Of a stretch of DNA of 64,000 bases, positions 36,043-45,123 are shown piece after piece (the first letter of the stretch is position 1; each line of letters begins with the position of its first letter). The stretch is from Curtobacterium sp. ZW137. Lineage in GTDB: Bacteria > Actinomycetota > Actinomycetes > Actinomycetales > Microbacteriaceae. Both the position numbers and the translations under genes were made by a program. The notes beneath the pieces were generated by a model. That model had not been told where the DNA came from. It searched no databases and saw nothing but the letters and a program-made list of their open reading frames with translations. The stretch covers positions 124,001-188,000 of the forward strand of contig NZ_RJKS01000002.1 in assembly GCF_003762905.1 (NCBI RefSeq), read 5' to 3'.

Positions 36043-36076
36043 ATTGGTTGACGCTTCAACCAATTGGGTGCACAAT
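36043..36076 (+). promoter_or_regulatory. yceI promoter with 22-bp palindromic operator
   Basis: A perfect inverted repeat, ATTGGTTGA-CGCT-TCAACCAAT (36043-36064), overlaps a -35 box TTGACG (36048-36053). A -10-like CACAAT (36071-36076) follows after 17 bp. The operator form (TTGA...TCAA) resembles MarR-family sites. A repressor bound here would block RNA polymerase; its gene is not adjacent. Confidence 0.7.
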
Positions 36077-36169
36077 GGCGTAGCATCAACTTCGATGCGG
36101 GCGCATGGATCGGGGCTCCGGTTCGCTCGCGTCGCACCACGAACTCCGTCGTCCCGGAAGGACACCACC

Positions 36170-36730
36170 ATGACGCTCACCGCTGACACCGTTCCCGGCT
36201 ACCAGACCGGCACCTGGAAGATCGACCCGACCCACTCCGAGGTCACCTTCTCCGTCCGCCACCTGGCGATCAGCAAGGTGAAGGGCAAGTTCGAGAACTT
36301 CGACGCGACCGTCGTCACCGCTGAGAACCCGCTCGAGTCGACCGTCGAGGCGAACATCGACGTCGCGTCCATCAACACGGGCCAGGAGCAGCGCGACCAG
36401 CACCTCAAGACGAGCGACTTCTTCCTCACGGAGGAGCACCCGCAGCTCACCTTCCGTTCCACCGGCATCGAGGCCAAGGGCGACAACCTGCACATCGCCG
36501 GTGACCTGACCCTCCGCGGCGTCACCAAGCCGGTCGTCCTCAAGGCCGAGCTCGGCGGCTTCACGACCGACGGCTACGGCCAGGTCAAGTTCGGCGCCGA
36601 GGCGACGACCAAGATCGACCGGACCGAGTTCGGCGTGAACTGGAACGCAGCGCTCGAGGCCGGCGGCTTCACCCTCGGCAACGACGTCACCATCAACCTC
36701 GACGTCCAGTTCGTCCTCCAGGCGGCCTGA
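36170..36730 (+). CDS. yceI: YceI family protein
   Basis: A 186-residue lipocalin-like YceI protein that binds polyisoprenoids or similar long lipids. Typical segments are GTWKIDPTHSEVTFSVRHL, SKVKGKFENFDATV, SINTGQEQRDQHLKTSDFF and GDLTLRGVTKPVVL. It has no signal peptide, so it is cytoplasmic here, unlike E. coli YceI. GGAAGG precedes the ATG by 8 bp. An 85-90-nt leader separates it from the predicted transcript start. It is monocistronic, ending at a clear hairpin. Confidence 0.93.
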   Translation: MTLTADTVPGYQTGTWKIDPTHSEVTFSVRHLAISKVKGKFENFDATVVTAENPLESTVEANIDVASINTGQEQRDQHLKTSDFFLTEEHPQLTFRSTGIEAKGDNLHIAGDLTLRGVTKPVVLKAELGGFTTDGYGQVKFGAEATTKIDRTEFGVNWNAALEAGGFTLGNDVTINLDVQFVLQAA

Positions 36731-36792
36731 CCCTCGAACGACAACCGCTGCCCGACTGCGGCCTCGCGCCGCACGGCAGCCCTCCCCCTAGT

Positions 36793-36827
36793 CGAAGCCC
36801 CGACGCCATCCCGGCGCCGGGGCTTCG
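36793..36827 (+). terminator. Hairpin terminator after yceI
   Basis: CGAAGCCCCG ... CGGGGCTTCG with an inner CGCC/GGCG extension, followed by TCGTCG. It is in the same style as the tRNA-His terminator. Confidence 0.8.
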
Positions 36828-36858
36828 TCGTGCCCGGCGTCCGCAACGCACGCCCACT

Positions 36859-36916
36859 CGAGCGGGCGAAACACCCGGGCCGCCCGCCCCGTGCACCGCG
36901 GCATTTCGCCCGCTCG
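36859..36916. repeat. Palindromic element A, copy 9 (tandem array)
   Basis: First of three copies in a direct array with 124- and 126-bp periods. The 709-bp gap 36731-37439 holds the yceI terminator, this array and a simple-sequence tract; I see no gene in it. Confidence 0.9.
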
Positions 36917-36982
36917 GCACCCCCGGCGCCCCCGGCGCGCGCGGGCGGTCGGACGAGGACGCCGCTCGACTCCGCATCCACT

Positions 36983-37040
36983 CGAGCGGGCGAAACACCC
37001 GGGCCGCCCGCGCCATGCACCGCGGCATTTCGCCCGCTTG
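36983..37040. repeat. Palindromic element A, copy 10 (tandem array)
   Basis: Second copy of the array. The spacer between copies is also conserved (GCGGTCGGACGAGGACGCCG and similar), so the unit duplicated as a whole. Confidence 0.9.
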
Positions 37041-37108
37041 GCGCCCCCGGCGCCCCCGGCGCGCGCGCGGGCGGTCGGACGAGGGCGCCGCTCGACGCCG
37101 CATCCGCT

Positions 37109-37166
37109 CGAGCGGGCGAAACACCCGGGCCGCCCGCCCCGTGCACCGCGGCATTTCGCCCGCTCG
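37109..37166. repeat. Palindromic element A, copy 11 (tandem array)
   Basis: Third copy of the array, with the same loop (CACCCGGGCCGCCCGCCCCG) as copy 9. Confidence 0.9.
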
Positions 37167-37258
37167 TGCACGGTGGGGCGGGCCGCGGGGCGGAGCGCGC
37201 AGCGCGTACGGTGGGCAGCGCGGCGGCACGCCGGGAATCCCGGGCATCGTGCGCCGGT

Positions 37259-37415
37259 TCACGCACAGCACCAGCACGCACGCAGCGCACAGCACCAGCA
37301 CGCACGCAGCACGCAGCACGCACGCACGCACGCGCAGCACGCACGCACGCAGCACGCACGCACACGCAGCACGCACGCACGAGCACGCGCAGCACGCACG
37401 CAGCACACACGCACG
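37259..37415. repeat. CACG/CAGCACG simple-sequence tract
   Basis: About 155 bp built from CAGCACGCACG and CACG units lead up to the ribosome-binding site (AAGGAG) of the gene at 37440. Length changes here could alter its promoter or leader. Confidence 0.85.
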
Positions 37416-37439
37416 CCCCCTCGAACAAGGAGCACCACC

Positions 37440-38006
37440 ATGGCCACCGACTGGATCGCGTTGCAGGCCCTCGCCGCAGCCGAGTTCGGCCGCCGCGTCG
37501 CCGCCGTCACCGAATGGGACGCGCCGACGCCCGACTCCGAGTGGACCACCAGGGACCTCGTCGCCCACGTGGTCGACGAGCAGCGCTGGATCCCGCTCCT
37601 CCTCACCGGGTGCGACTACGCCCAGGCCGAGGCCGACCTGGAACCGATCGGCGACGACCTCGTGACGGAGTGGCAGCGCTTCGCCGGCGCCGCCACCGAG
37701 GCCTGGCAGCGCGCCCCGAAGGACACCCCGGTGCACCTCGCGACGGACGTCGTGACCGCGGGCGAGTACCTCGCGGAGCAGACGAGCGACATCACGATCC
37801 ACACGTGGGACCTCGCCCGTGCCACCGGGAGCGACGACGCGCTGCCCGACGAACTCGTCGAGGCCGTGTGGAAGCACTTCGAACCGCAGATCGAGTCCCT
37901 CGCGGCAACGGGCCTCTACGCGGCCCCCGTCGAGGTCGGCGAGGACGCACCGCTCCAGGTCCGCCTGCTCGCCGTCACAGGCCGCGATGCCAGGGTGGCT
38001 GCATGA
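37440..38006 (+). CDS. DinB/mycothiol-dependent-type metal-binding protein (TIGR03086-like)
   Basis: A 188-residue four-helix-bundle protein of the DinB superfamily, TIGR03086-like group. Metal-binding His residues appear in RDLVAHVVDEQRW and the paired ITIHTWDLARATG. Known relatives use mycothiol as cofactor or bind a divalent metal; this one's reaction is unknown. AAGGAG sits 8 bp before the ATG. It overlaps the downstream aldo/keto reductase by 4 bp (ATGA), suggesting joint handling of an electrophile or aldehyde. Confidence 0.85.
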   Translation: MATDWIALQALAAAEFGRRVAAVTEWDAPTPDSEWTTRDLVAHVVDEQRWIPLLLTGCDYAQAEADLEPIGDDLVTEWQRFAGAATEAWQRAPKDTPVHLATDVVTAGEYLAEQTSDITIHTWDLARATGSDDALPDELVEAVWKHFEPQIESLAATGLYAAPVEVGEDAPLQVRLLAVTGRDARVAA

Positions 38007-38992
38007 GCATCAGCACGACCCGCCTCGGTGGCACCGGCCTCGAGATCAGCAACGTCGTCCTCGGGATGATGTCCTACGGCGACCCGACGAAGGGCTCCCA
38101 CGAGTGGAGCGTCGGCATCGACGAGGCCCGCCCGTTCGTCCGTCGGGCCTTCGACGCCGGCATCACGACGTTCGACACCGCCAACGTCTACTCCGACGGC
38201 TCCAGCGAGGAGATCACCGGCATGCTGCTCCGCGAGCTCGGCCCGCGCGAGGACGTCCAGGTCCTCACGAAGGTCTTCAACCGGATGCGTCCCGGCCGGA
38301 ACGGTGCCGGGCTCTCCCGCGTCGCGATCATGCACGAGATCGACGCGTCCCTGACCCGCCTCGGCACCGACTACGTCGACGTCTACCAGATCCACCGCTT
38401 CGACCCGAACACCCCGGTCGAGGAGACGATGGGAGCGCTCCACGACGTCGTCAAGTCCGGCAAGGCGCGCTACATCGGCGCGAGCAGCATGTGGGCGTGG
38501 CAGTTCGCCGAGATGCAGCACACCGCCGAGCTGCACGGGTGGACGAAGTTCGTGTCCATGCAGGACCAGTACAACCTGCTCGAGCGCGAGGAAGAGCGCG
38601 AGATGCACCCGTTCTGCGAGCACACCGGTGTCGGGGTGATCCCGTGGAGCCCCCTCGCCCGCGGCAAGGTCACCCGCCCGTGGGACGCGCAGGGCTCGGG
38701 GTCCCGTGCCGACACCGACCAGTTCGGCAAGACCCTGTACCGCCAGGACGAGGACGCCAACCGCGCGATCGTCGGCACGGTCGAGCAGATCGCCACGGAC
38801 CGCGGCGTGAGCATGGCCCAGATCGCGCTCGCGTGGGTGGCCGGCAAGAGCGCGGTGTCCGCACCGATCGTCGGCGCGACGAAGGAGCACCACATCGACG
38901 ACGCTGTCGCAGCCGCGTCGATCGACCTCACCGAGGACGAGGTGACGCGGCTCGAGTCCGCGTACACGCCCCGGGTGCCGTCCGGTTTCTGA
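38003..38992 (+). CDS. Aldo/keto reductase
   Basis: A 329-residue NADPH-dependent aldo/keto reductase, TIM barrel. The tetrad residues lie in TTFDTANVYSDGSSEE (Asp, Tyr), VLTKVF (Lys) and DVYQIHRFDPN (His). IVGATKEHHIDDAVAA is the C-terminal cofactor loop. It is more similar to the YajO/plant-type group than the reductase at 33789. It is coupled to the DinB-like gene and ends at element B copy 3. Confidence 0.92.
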   Translation: MSISTTRLGGTGLEISNVVLGMMSYGDPTKGSHEWSVGIDEARPFVRRAFDAGITTFDTANVYSDGSSEEITGMLLRELGPREDVQVLTKVFNRMRPGRNGAGLSRVAIMHEIDASLTRLGTDYVDVYQIHRFDPNTPVEETMGALHDVVKSGKARYIGASSMWAWQFAEMQHTAELHGWTKFVSMQDQYNLLEREEEREMHPFCEHTGVGVIPWSPLARGKVTRPWDAQGSGSRADTDQFGKTLYRQDEDANRAIVGTVEQIATDRGVSMAQIALAWVAGKSAVSAPIVGATKEHHIDDAVAAASIDLTEDEVTRLESAYTPRVPSGF

Positions 38993-39006
38993 CGTCACCA
39001 CGTGAC

Positions 39007-39048
39007 GGACGGGAGGCACGGTGCCAGCTGGCACCGGGCCTCCCGTCC
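39007..39048. repeat. Palindromic element B, copy 3; probable bidirectional terminator
   Basis: A 42-bp palindrome with one A/G mismatch in the arms (GGCAC against GGGCC), 15 bp after the reductase stop and 17 bp before the convergent oxygenase stop. Confidence 0.85.
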
Positions 39049-39064
39049 GGTCGTGAGCCGGGTC

Positions 39065-40000
39065 CTACCCCACCGGATCCGCTGGTGACGCGGCCGAGCG
39101 CTCCAGCCGCGCGATGCGCACGAGCGCTGCGCGCTCGCTGCCGGTCTGGTTGCCGAGCACCGCGCCGATGCCGTCGAGGACGAGGCCCGTCGTCCGCCCG
39201 ACCGGGAACTCGAGGGGGCCGAGCGAGGGCGCTCGCAGCCCGAGCATCGACCGGTGCCGCGGGTCGAGCGTCGACGCGGCACCCTGGAACAGCGCCTGGT
39301 AGCCCGGCCGGAGCATGCGCGCGAGCGGCGGGTTCCTGATGAAGCGGACGACGTCACGGGTGCGCGGCGTCACGGCGAGTTCCCCGCGGTCGAGGTACCC
39401 GTTCATCTGGGCGCGGAGCTCCGCCTCGGACTCCGGCGGGTCCTCGACGCGCATGAGCCGTCCGGCGATGGCCCATTCCCGGACGTAGGCGTCGGCGCCG
39501 CCCGGGATGGGGTCGCCCCACTGCTCGGCGGCACGGAGGAAGGCGTCGGTGAAGGCGAGGTGCACCCAGCGGGCCAGGTCGGGGTCGTTCGCGGTGTAGT
39601 CACGCGTGACACCGTGGCCGTCGACGTACTGCCCCCGGACCTTCTCGTGCAGGCGCAGGACCCACTCGCTCGCGCCACGGGCCGTCGCGGTGTCGCCGTG
39701 GGAGACGGTGTAGATCCAGCGGATCGTGCCGGCGAGGCGGCCGAAGGGGTCCTCGCGGTAGCGGGAGTGGTCGGCGACGCCGGCGAGCGCACCCGGGTGC
39801 AGCGCCTGGACGAGGAGCGCCCGGACGCCCGCGACGATCGTCTGCTTGCCGCCGTGCACCGCCCAGGTCGCGGAGCCGGGGCCGAAGAAGCCCGCGTCGT
39901 CGCCCTGTTCGAGTTCGTCCACCCACGCGGGACGCTCGGTCGCACCGCCGGTGAACGTGGTGTTGAGCCGGGAGCGGAAGGCGTCGGTGACGAAGGACAT
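39065..40000 (-). CDS. MpaB/DUF2236 family oxygenase-like protein
   Basis: A 311-residue alpha-helical protein of the DUF2236/MpaB family, relatives of the rubber oxygenase Lcp that hold heme or metal. Family marks are GPGSATWAVHGGKQTIVAG, LLVQALHPGALAGVADHS (conserved His), RLAGTIRWIYTVSHGD and the paired LHEKVRGQYVDGHG/WVHLAFTDAFL. The native substrate is unknown. It is divergent from the acyl-CoA ligase gene, with 59 bp between. Confidence 0.85.
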   Translation of the reverse strand: MSFVTDAFRSRLNTTFTGGATERPAWVDELEQGDDAGFFGPGSATWAVHGGKQTIVAGVRALLVQALHPGALAGVADHSRYREDPFGRLAGTIRWIYTVSHGDTATARGASEWVLRLHEKVRGQYVDGHGVTRDYTANDPDLARWVHLAFTDAFLRAAEQWGDPIPGGADAYVREWAIAGRLMRVEDPPESEAELRAQMNGYLDRGELAVTPRTRDVVRFIRNPPLARMLRPGYQALFQGAASTLDPRHRSMLGLRAPSLGPLEFPVGRTTGLVLDGIGAVLGNQTGSERAALVRIARLERSAASPADPVG

Positions 40001-40059
40001 GCGCCCATCGTCCGTCGTGCTCCTGACATTGCCCCGGGCACGCCAGCTAGGTTGGACGG

Positions 40060-41745
40060 GTGAGCATCGACACGCCCCGTCCCTGGCTTGCCGCCTACGC
40101 CCCCGGCGTCCCCCACGACATCGAGGAGCCGACCGGTTCGCTCGTCGACCTGGTGGAGCAGTCGGCGAAGCGGTTCCCGAAGAAGGTCGCCCTCGAGTTC
40201 TTCAAGCGCACGACGACGTACGCCGAACTCGAGGACCAGATCGTCCGCGCGGCGAACGGGCTCCGGAAGCTCGGCGTCACGGCCGGCGACCGCGTGGCCC
40301 TGGTGCTGCCGAACTGCCCGCAGCACGTCGTGGCGTTCTACGCGGTCCTGCGGCTCGGGGCGATCGTCGTCGAGCACAACCCGCTGTACACGCCGCGGGA
40401 GCTCCGCCACCAGTTCGAGGACCACGGCGCCCGGGTCGTCATCGCGTGGGACAAGTCCGTCGCCACGCTGCAGGAGTTCCCGTCCGACGTCCGGCTCGAC
40501 GCGATCGTGTCGGTCGACCTGACGAAGGCGATGCCGCGGAGGACCCGGCTCGCGCTGACCCTGCCCGTTGCGAAGGCCCGGGAGTCCCGCGCGAAGCTCA
40601 CGACGAAGGTCCGTGGCACCACGAAGTGGGACGACCTCGTCGCGTCGCGGCGGCTGCCCCGGAAGCACCCGCGTCCGGCGACGACGGACACCGCGCTCAT
40701 CCAGTACACCTCCGGCACGATGGGCACCCCGAAGGGCGCCGTGCTCACGCACCGGAACCTCATCGCGAACGCCGCGCAGGCCCGCGCTTGGGTGCCGCAG
40801 ATCCAGCCCGGCGACGGCAGCGTCGTCTACGCGATCCTGCCGATGTTCCACGCGTACGGGCTGACGCTCTGCCTGACCTTCGCGATGAGCATGGCCTCCC
40901 GGCTGGTGCTGTTCCCGGCGTTCGACCCGGACCTCGTGCTCACCGCCATGAAGCAGCACCCGCCGACGTTCCTGCCGGCCGTGCCGCCGATCTACGCCCG
41001 GCTCCAGCACGCCGCCGACTCGAAGAAGGTCTCTCTACAGGGGATCGAGATCGGGATCTCCGGCGCGATGCCGCTGTCGCAGGACATCGTCGAGCCGTGG
41101 GAGGCGCGCACCGGCGGGTACCTCGTCGAGGGCTACGGGCTCTCCGAGTGCTCCCCGGTCATCATGGCGAACCCGGTGTCCGACGCCCGGCGGCTCGGGA
41201 CGATCGGGCTGCCGTTCCCCTCGACCGAGGCCCGCGTCGCCGACCTGGACGACGCCACCCGGGTCCTCGGCGTCGACGAGTCCGGCGAGCTGCAGGTACG
41301 CGGGCCGCAGGTGTTCAGCGGGTACTGGGGCAAGGCCGAGGCCACCGACGAGGTCTTCACCCCGGACGGCTGGTTCCGCACCGGGGACATCGTCGCGATC
41401 GACGCGGACGGGTACGTGCGGATCGTGGACCGGCTCAAGGAGCTCATCATCACGGGCGGCTTCAACGTCTCGCCGTCCGAGGTCGAGGACGCCCTGGTCA
41501 AGCACCCGAGCGTCCGGGAGGTCGCGGTCGTCGGCATCACCCAGGCGGGCAACGAGCAGGTCGTCGCCGCGGTGGTGCCGCGTGACCCGGCCTCGTTCGA
41601 TGCCGACGCGCTGCGGGCCTACGCCCGGGAGCACCTGGCGGCGTACAAGGTGCCGCGCCGGGTCGTCGTCGTGGAGGACCTCCCCCGCTCGATGATCGGC
41701 AAGGTGCTGCGCCGGAAGGTGCGCGACGCGATCCTCGAGGGGTAG
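40060..41745 (+). CDS. fadD: Long-chain fatty acid-CoA ligase (FadD type)
   Basis: A 561-residue adenylate-forming enzyme that makes acyl-CoA from a fatty acid, ATP and CoA. The AMP-binding motif LIQYTSGTMGTPKGAVLTH, LVEGYGLSECSPV, DGWFRTGDIVAIDADGYV and KELIITGGFNVSPSEVED are all present, and the catalytic Lys lies in PRSMIGKVLRRKVRD. The start is GTG at about 40060. With the thioesterases at the start of the window it points to active acyl-CoA turnover, but no beta-oxidation genes are adjacent. Confidence 0.93.
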   Translation: MSIDTPRPWLAAYAPGVPHDIEEPTGSLVDLVEQSAKRFPKKVALEFFKRTTTYAELEDQIVRAANGLRKLGVTAGDRVALVLPNCPQHVVAFYAVLRLGAIVVEHNPLYTPRELRHQFEDHGARVVIAWDKSVATLQEFPSDVRLDAIVSVDLTKAMPRRTRLALTLPVAKARESRAKLTTKVRGTTKWDDLVASRRLPRKHPRPATTDTALIQYTSGTMGTPKGAVLTHRNLIANAAQARAWVPQIQPGDGSVVYAILPMFHAYGLTLCLTFAMSMASRLVLFPAFDPDLVLTAMKQHPPTFLPAVPPIYARLQHAADSKKVSLQGIEIGISGAMPLSQDIVEPWEARTGGYLVEGYGLSECSPVIMANPVSDARRLGTIGLPFPSTEARVADLDDATRVLGVDESGELQVRGPQVFSGYWGKAEATDEVFTPDGWFRTGDIVAIDADGYVRIVDRLKELIITGGFNVSPSEVEDALVKHPSVREVAVVGITQAGNEQVVAAVVPRDPASFDADALRAYAREHLAAYKVPRRVVVVEDLPRSMIGKVLRRKVRDAILEG

Positions 41746-41774
41746 CGCGCGGGTCCGTCTGCAGCGTGCGCGCG

Positions 41775-42791
41775 TCAGCGCCGCGCGCGCCGCGCGGGCA
41801 GCGCCAGCAGCGCGAGCCCGAGCACGACGAGCACGATGCCCGCCCAGCCCGCGGCACCGAGGTGCTCACCGACCACGAGCACAGCGAGCACCGCGGCCAC
41901 GACGGGCTCGAGCAACGACAGCAGCGTCGCACCCGACGCGCTGACCGTCCGGAGCCCGAGCGCGTACAGCGAGTGCCCGAGGACCGTCGGCACGAGCGCG
42001 AGGTACAGGAACACCGGCCAGTTCCCCGCGACCACGAGCGCGTCGTGCCCGACCACCACCGCGAGCACCACGAGCGGGACCGCGGCGAGCCCGAACACCG
42101 CGCCGACGAGGCCCTGCTCGCTCGGCCGCGCCCGCTCCGCGATCTCGACGCCCGGCCCACCGGGAAGCGTCCCGACGGCAACCGGCGCCGCGCCCGGCCC
42201 ACCGGGAAGTGTCCCGACAGCACCCGACGCCGCGCCCATCCCCCGTGCGATCGCCCACGAGTACAGCGCGTACGTGAGGCCGGCCACGAGCGCGCACGCC
42301 AGCCCGACCGGCAGCGACTCCGAGGCGCCGTTGCCCCCGGGCCGCGCGAGCGTCACGACGACCATCCCGACCACGCTCACGAGCGTCGCCACACCCCAGC
42401 GCAGCGTCGGCCGCCGGTGCTCCGCCGCCCACTCGACGAGTCCCGCGAACACCGGCGACGACCCGATCGCGACCGTCGTGCCGAGCGCCACCCCCGCGTC
42501 GGCCAGCGCCGCGTAGAACGTCACCGCGTACACGGCGAGTGAGGCCGCCCCGAGCCATGCCCAGCCCCTGGTGCCGCTCGCGGTGAGGGCGCGGATCGTG
42601 CCACGCCCGGCCGCGGCGGCGAGCACGAGGCCGCCGAGCCCGAACGTCACGGCGCCGAACACGGACGCCGGCACGCCCGGCGCGAAGTGGGTCGCGGTCC
42701 CGGTGGTCCCCCAGACGACGGCGGCGACCGCGATCGCGGTCACGCCGGCGAGCGGACGGGAGGCTCGGCTCGCCTCGACCGCGCCGGTCAC
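41775..42791 (-). CDS. EamA/DMT-family exporter
   Basis: A 338-residue protein with ten predicted membrane helices in two EamA repeats ([20 protein letters not shown] and [18 protein letters not shown]), typical of metabolite/drug exporters. The central loop carries two direct repeats of a small palindrome ([10 protein letters not shown] twice). The N-terminus includes one GACGGGAGGC motif copy. The GTG at 42791 overlaps the APC permease stop. Substrate unknown. Confidence 0.85.
   Translation of the reverse strand: MTGAVEASRASRPLAGVTAIAVAAVVWGTTGTATHFAPGVPASVFGAVTFGLGGLVLAAAAGRGTIRALTASGTRGWAWLGAASLAVYAVTFYAALADAGVALGTTVAIGSSPVFAGLVEWAAEHRRPTLRWGVATLVSVVGMVVVTLARPGGNGASESLPVGLACALVAGLTYALYSWAIARGMGAASGAVGTLPGGPGAAPVAVGTLPGGPGVEIAERARPSEQGLVGAVFGLAAVPLVVLAVVVGHDALVVAGNWPVFLYLALVPTVLGHSLYALGLRTVSASGATLLSLLEPVVAAVLAVLVVGEHLGAAGWAGIVLVVLGLALLALPARRARR
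42150..42218. repeat. 27-bp direct repeat in the EamA loop
   Basis: GCCCGGCCCACCGGGAAG, followed by CGTCCCGAC (42150-42176) and TGTCCCGAC (42192-42218). The copies are 42 bp apart, and each contains the small palindrome CCCGG-CCCA-CCGGG. Both are in frame and code for part of the cytoplasmic loop. Confidence 0.75.
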
Positions 42792-44779
42792 GACACGTGG
42801 ACGCTCGGTCGCCGCGTCACCTCGGGTTCCGCTTCGCGCAGGACCTCGCGGGTCACCGGTGCGACGTCCCCGACGCCCGTGAACACGAAGCGGATCGCGT
42901 TCCGGATCGGGGAGCCCTCGTTCCACTCGAAGTAGATGCTCGGGACGACCCCGGCGATGTCCCGGATCGCGAGGAGGGTCGAGGCGATCGTGTTCGGGAC
43001 GTTCCCGGAGCGCACCTTGAGCACGCGGAACCCGTGGATGACGTGCCCCTCGACGACGAGGTCCTCCTCGAAGTCCGACGAGTCGGCGGGCAGCACCTCG
43101 AGGAACATCGTCGGGACCCGGGCGGGGATGCCGGAGTCGCGACGTTCCTCGCGCCCCTTCGACCGGTACGCCTCGGCGGTCCCGGCGCCCGGCTCGTTCG
43201 CGATGATGCACACGGCACTGAACTGGTCGGCGTCGGCCTCGACGAACTGCCGGGCGGTGGCGTCCAGCTCGATGGAGGACGCGCGGAGTTCGAACGACCG
43301 GCGGACCCGGGACACCAGGGACACGACGACGATCGCGACGATGAACACCGTGGCGATCCGCACGCCGTCGGGCCGCTCGAAGACGTTCGCGATGGTCGTG
43401 TAGATGAACACCAGCGCGATCACGGCGTACGCGATCATCCGCTTCCGCTGCTGCCGGCATCGGGCGGAGAGGGTCACCGCGACCGCGGCGCTCGTGATGA
43501 GGACGAGCACCCCCGTGGCGTACGCGCCGCCCTGCGCGTCGACGTTCGCCTGGAAGATGATCGTGATGAGGAAGGCGATGAGCGTGAAGATGATGACGAG
43601 GGGCCGGGTCGCCCTGGCCCACTGCGGCGCCATGCCGTATCGCGGCAGGAACCGGGGCACCAGGTTCAGCAGCCCGGCCATCGCGCTCGCGCCCGCGAAC
43701 CACAGGATCGCGACCGTCGAGAAGTCGTACACCGACCCGAACACGCCCCCGAGGTACTCGTGCGCCAGGTACGCCAGCGCACGACCGTTCGCACCGCCGC
43801 CCGGCTGGAACTCGTGCTGGGGGATGAGGAAGGTCGTGACGATCGAGGAGGTGATGAGGAACGTGCTCATGATCACCGCCGCAACGGTGAGCAGCCGTTT
43901 GGTCCCGCGGATGCGGCCCTCCGGTCGGGGGCCGGTGGCGTCGTCGGCGTCGCCCCGCACCTGCGGCATCACCGCGACACCGGTCTCGAACCCGGACAGG
44001 CCGAGCGCGAGCTTCGGGAACACGACGAGCGCGATCCCGATCATCACGAGGGGGTTGCTGTGCTCGGCCGTCAGGCCGCTCCACCAGTCGCTCGCCACGG
44101 TCGGTCGCTCGAACACGTGCCAGAGCGCGACGACCACGACGACCGCATTGAGCACCAGGTAGACGGCGACCAGTCCGACGGCGATGCCGATCGCCTCCTT
44201 GAAACCGCGGAGGAACACGACGCCGAGCAGGAGCAGCAGCGCAAGGGTCAGCGGCACCGGGATCTCGGTGAACCAGTGCGGCGTGAACGGGTTCTCGGCG
44301 ATGTGGGCCGTGGCGTCCGCGGCGGAGAGGGTCATCGTGATCATGAAGTCCGTCACGGCGAACCCGAGCAGCACCAGCACGAACAGCTTGCCCGCCCACC
44401 ACGGCAGCAGCTTCTCGAGCATCATGATCGATCCGGCACCGCGGAAGCTGTCCTGGGCGACGCGGCGGTAGACCGGCAGCGCACCGAACAGCGTGACGAG
44501 CACGAGCACGATGGTCGCGATCGGTGACAGGAGTCCCGCGGCGAGCGCCGCGATGGCGGGCTGGTACCCGAGCGTGGAGAAGTAGTCGACGCCGGTGAGG
44601 CACATGACCCGCCACCACGAGTGGGTCTTCTCCACCTCGACCTGGTGCGGCCCCTGGTGGGACGCACCCTGTTCGGAGCCGTGGAGCATCCAGCGGCGCA
44701 TGCGAGTGCCGCGGTCCGGGGCGGGGCCAGTCGCGTCGCGTTCCGCGGCTCGCTCGGCGTCTGTCGCGGTCACGGTCAC
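42788..44779 (-). CDS. APC-superfamily permease with long C-terminal cytoplasmic domain
   Basis: A 663-residue transporter. A cytoplasmic N-terminus of about 55 residues leads to around 12 membrane helices in the APC fold ([45 protein letters not shown]-like motifs). The last 180 residues form a soluble domain ([20 protein letters not shown], then [20 protein letters not shown]) that could sense a ligand. This architecture occurs in actinobacterial 'APC family permeases' whose cargo, amino acid or K+, is not settled. The start is GTG at 44779. EamA follows with a GTGA overlap. Confidence 0.85.
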   Translation of the reverse strand: MTVTATDAERAAERDATGPAPDRGTRMRRWMLHGSEQGASHQGPHQVEVEKTHSWWRVMCLTGVDYFSTLGYQPAIAALAAGLLSPIATIVLVLVTLFGALPVYRRVAQDSFRGAGSIMMLEKLLPWWAGKLFVLVLLGFAVTDFMITMTLSAADATAHIAENPFTPHWFTEIPVPLTLALLLLLGVVFLRGFKEAIGIAVGLVAVYLVLNAVVVVVALWHVFERPTVASDWWSGLTAEHSNPLVMIGIALVVFPKLALGLSGFETGVAVMPQVRGDADDATGPRPEGRIRGTKRLLTVAAVIMSTFLITSSIVTTFLIPQHEFQPGGGANGRALAYLAHEYLGGVFGSVYDFSTVAILWFAGASAMAGLLNLVPRFLPRYGMAPQWARATRPLVIIFTLIAFLITIIFQANVDAQGGAYATGVLVLITSAAVAVTLSARCRQQRKRMIAYAVIALVFIYTTIANVFERPDGVRIATVFIVAIVVVSLVSRVRRSFELRASSIELDATARQFVEADADQFSAVCIIANEPGAGTAEAYRSKGREERRDSGIPARVPTMFLEVLPADSSDFEEDLVVEGHVIHGFRVLKVRSGNVPNTIASTLLAIRDIAGVVPSIYFEWNEGSPIRNAIRFVFTGVGDVAPVTREVLREAEPEVTRRPSVHVS

Positions 44780-44854
44780 GATGGTAGGCCGTGGCGCATC
44801 GATCCGCGTGCCGGCTGGACGATCAGCGCTCGGTCGACCGGCGCGGCCGGTCGA

Positions 44855-45112
44855 TCAGCGCTTCGGCCTGGCGATCACCGATGCGATGCCGGCGACCACG
44901 AGCAGCACCCCCGCGGCGATGCAGGCGCCCAGCGCGAGCGTCGTCGGGTCCACCGAGAACCACGGGAGCACCGTGACCGCCATCGCCGCGGCGAAGACGA
45001 GGAGCAGGACGCCCCAGAAGATCGTCCCGAAGCGTGCCGAGGGTCGGGGTCGCGGTGCCGGGACCGGGGTGGTCGCGGTCGGGTCGTCGTTCGTCATGTG
45101 CTCGTTCGTCAT
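44855..45112 (-). CDS. Small two-helix membrane protein
   Basis: An 85-residue protein (MTNEHMTNDDPTATTPVPAP...) with two membrane helices (FWGVLLLVFAAAMAVTVLPW and LALGACIAAGVLLVVAGIAS). AGGAA, 7 bp before the ATG at 45112, supports this start; a GTG at 45127 overlaps the PspC stop. It is co-transcribed with the PspC-domain protein and may be an accessory of it. Confidence 0.75.
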   Translation of the reverse strand: MTNEHMTNDDPTATTPVPAPRPRPSARFGTIFWGVLLLVFAAAMAVTVLPWFSVDPTTLALGACIAAGVLLVVAGIASVIARPKR

Positions 45113-45123
45113 GCGCTCGTTCC

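Noticed and set aside
36859-37166. Possible CRISPR array (three regular repeats)
   Set aside because: The repeats are 58-bp palindromes, the 66-68-bp spacers are themselves near-identical, copies occur singly elsewhere, and no cas gene is present.
36830-38992. Apparent 720-codon plus-strand frame beginning in the element-A array
   Set aside because: The first part translates only repeats and CACG sequence. The real genes inside it start at 37440 and 38003, each with a ribosome-binding site or stop/start coupling.
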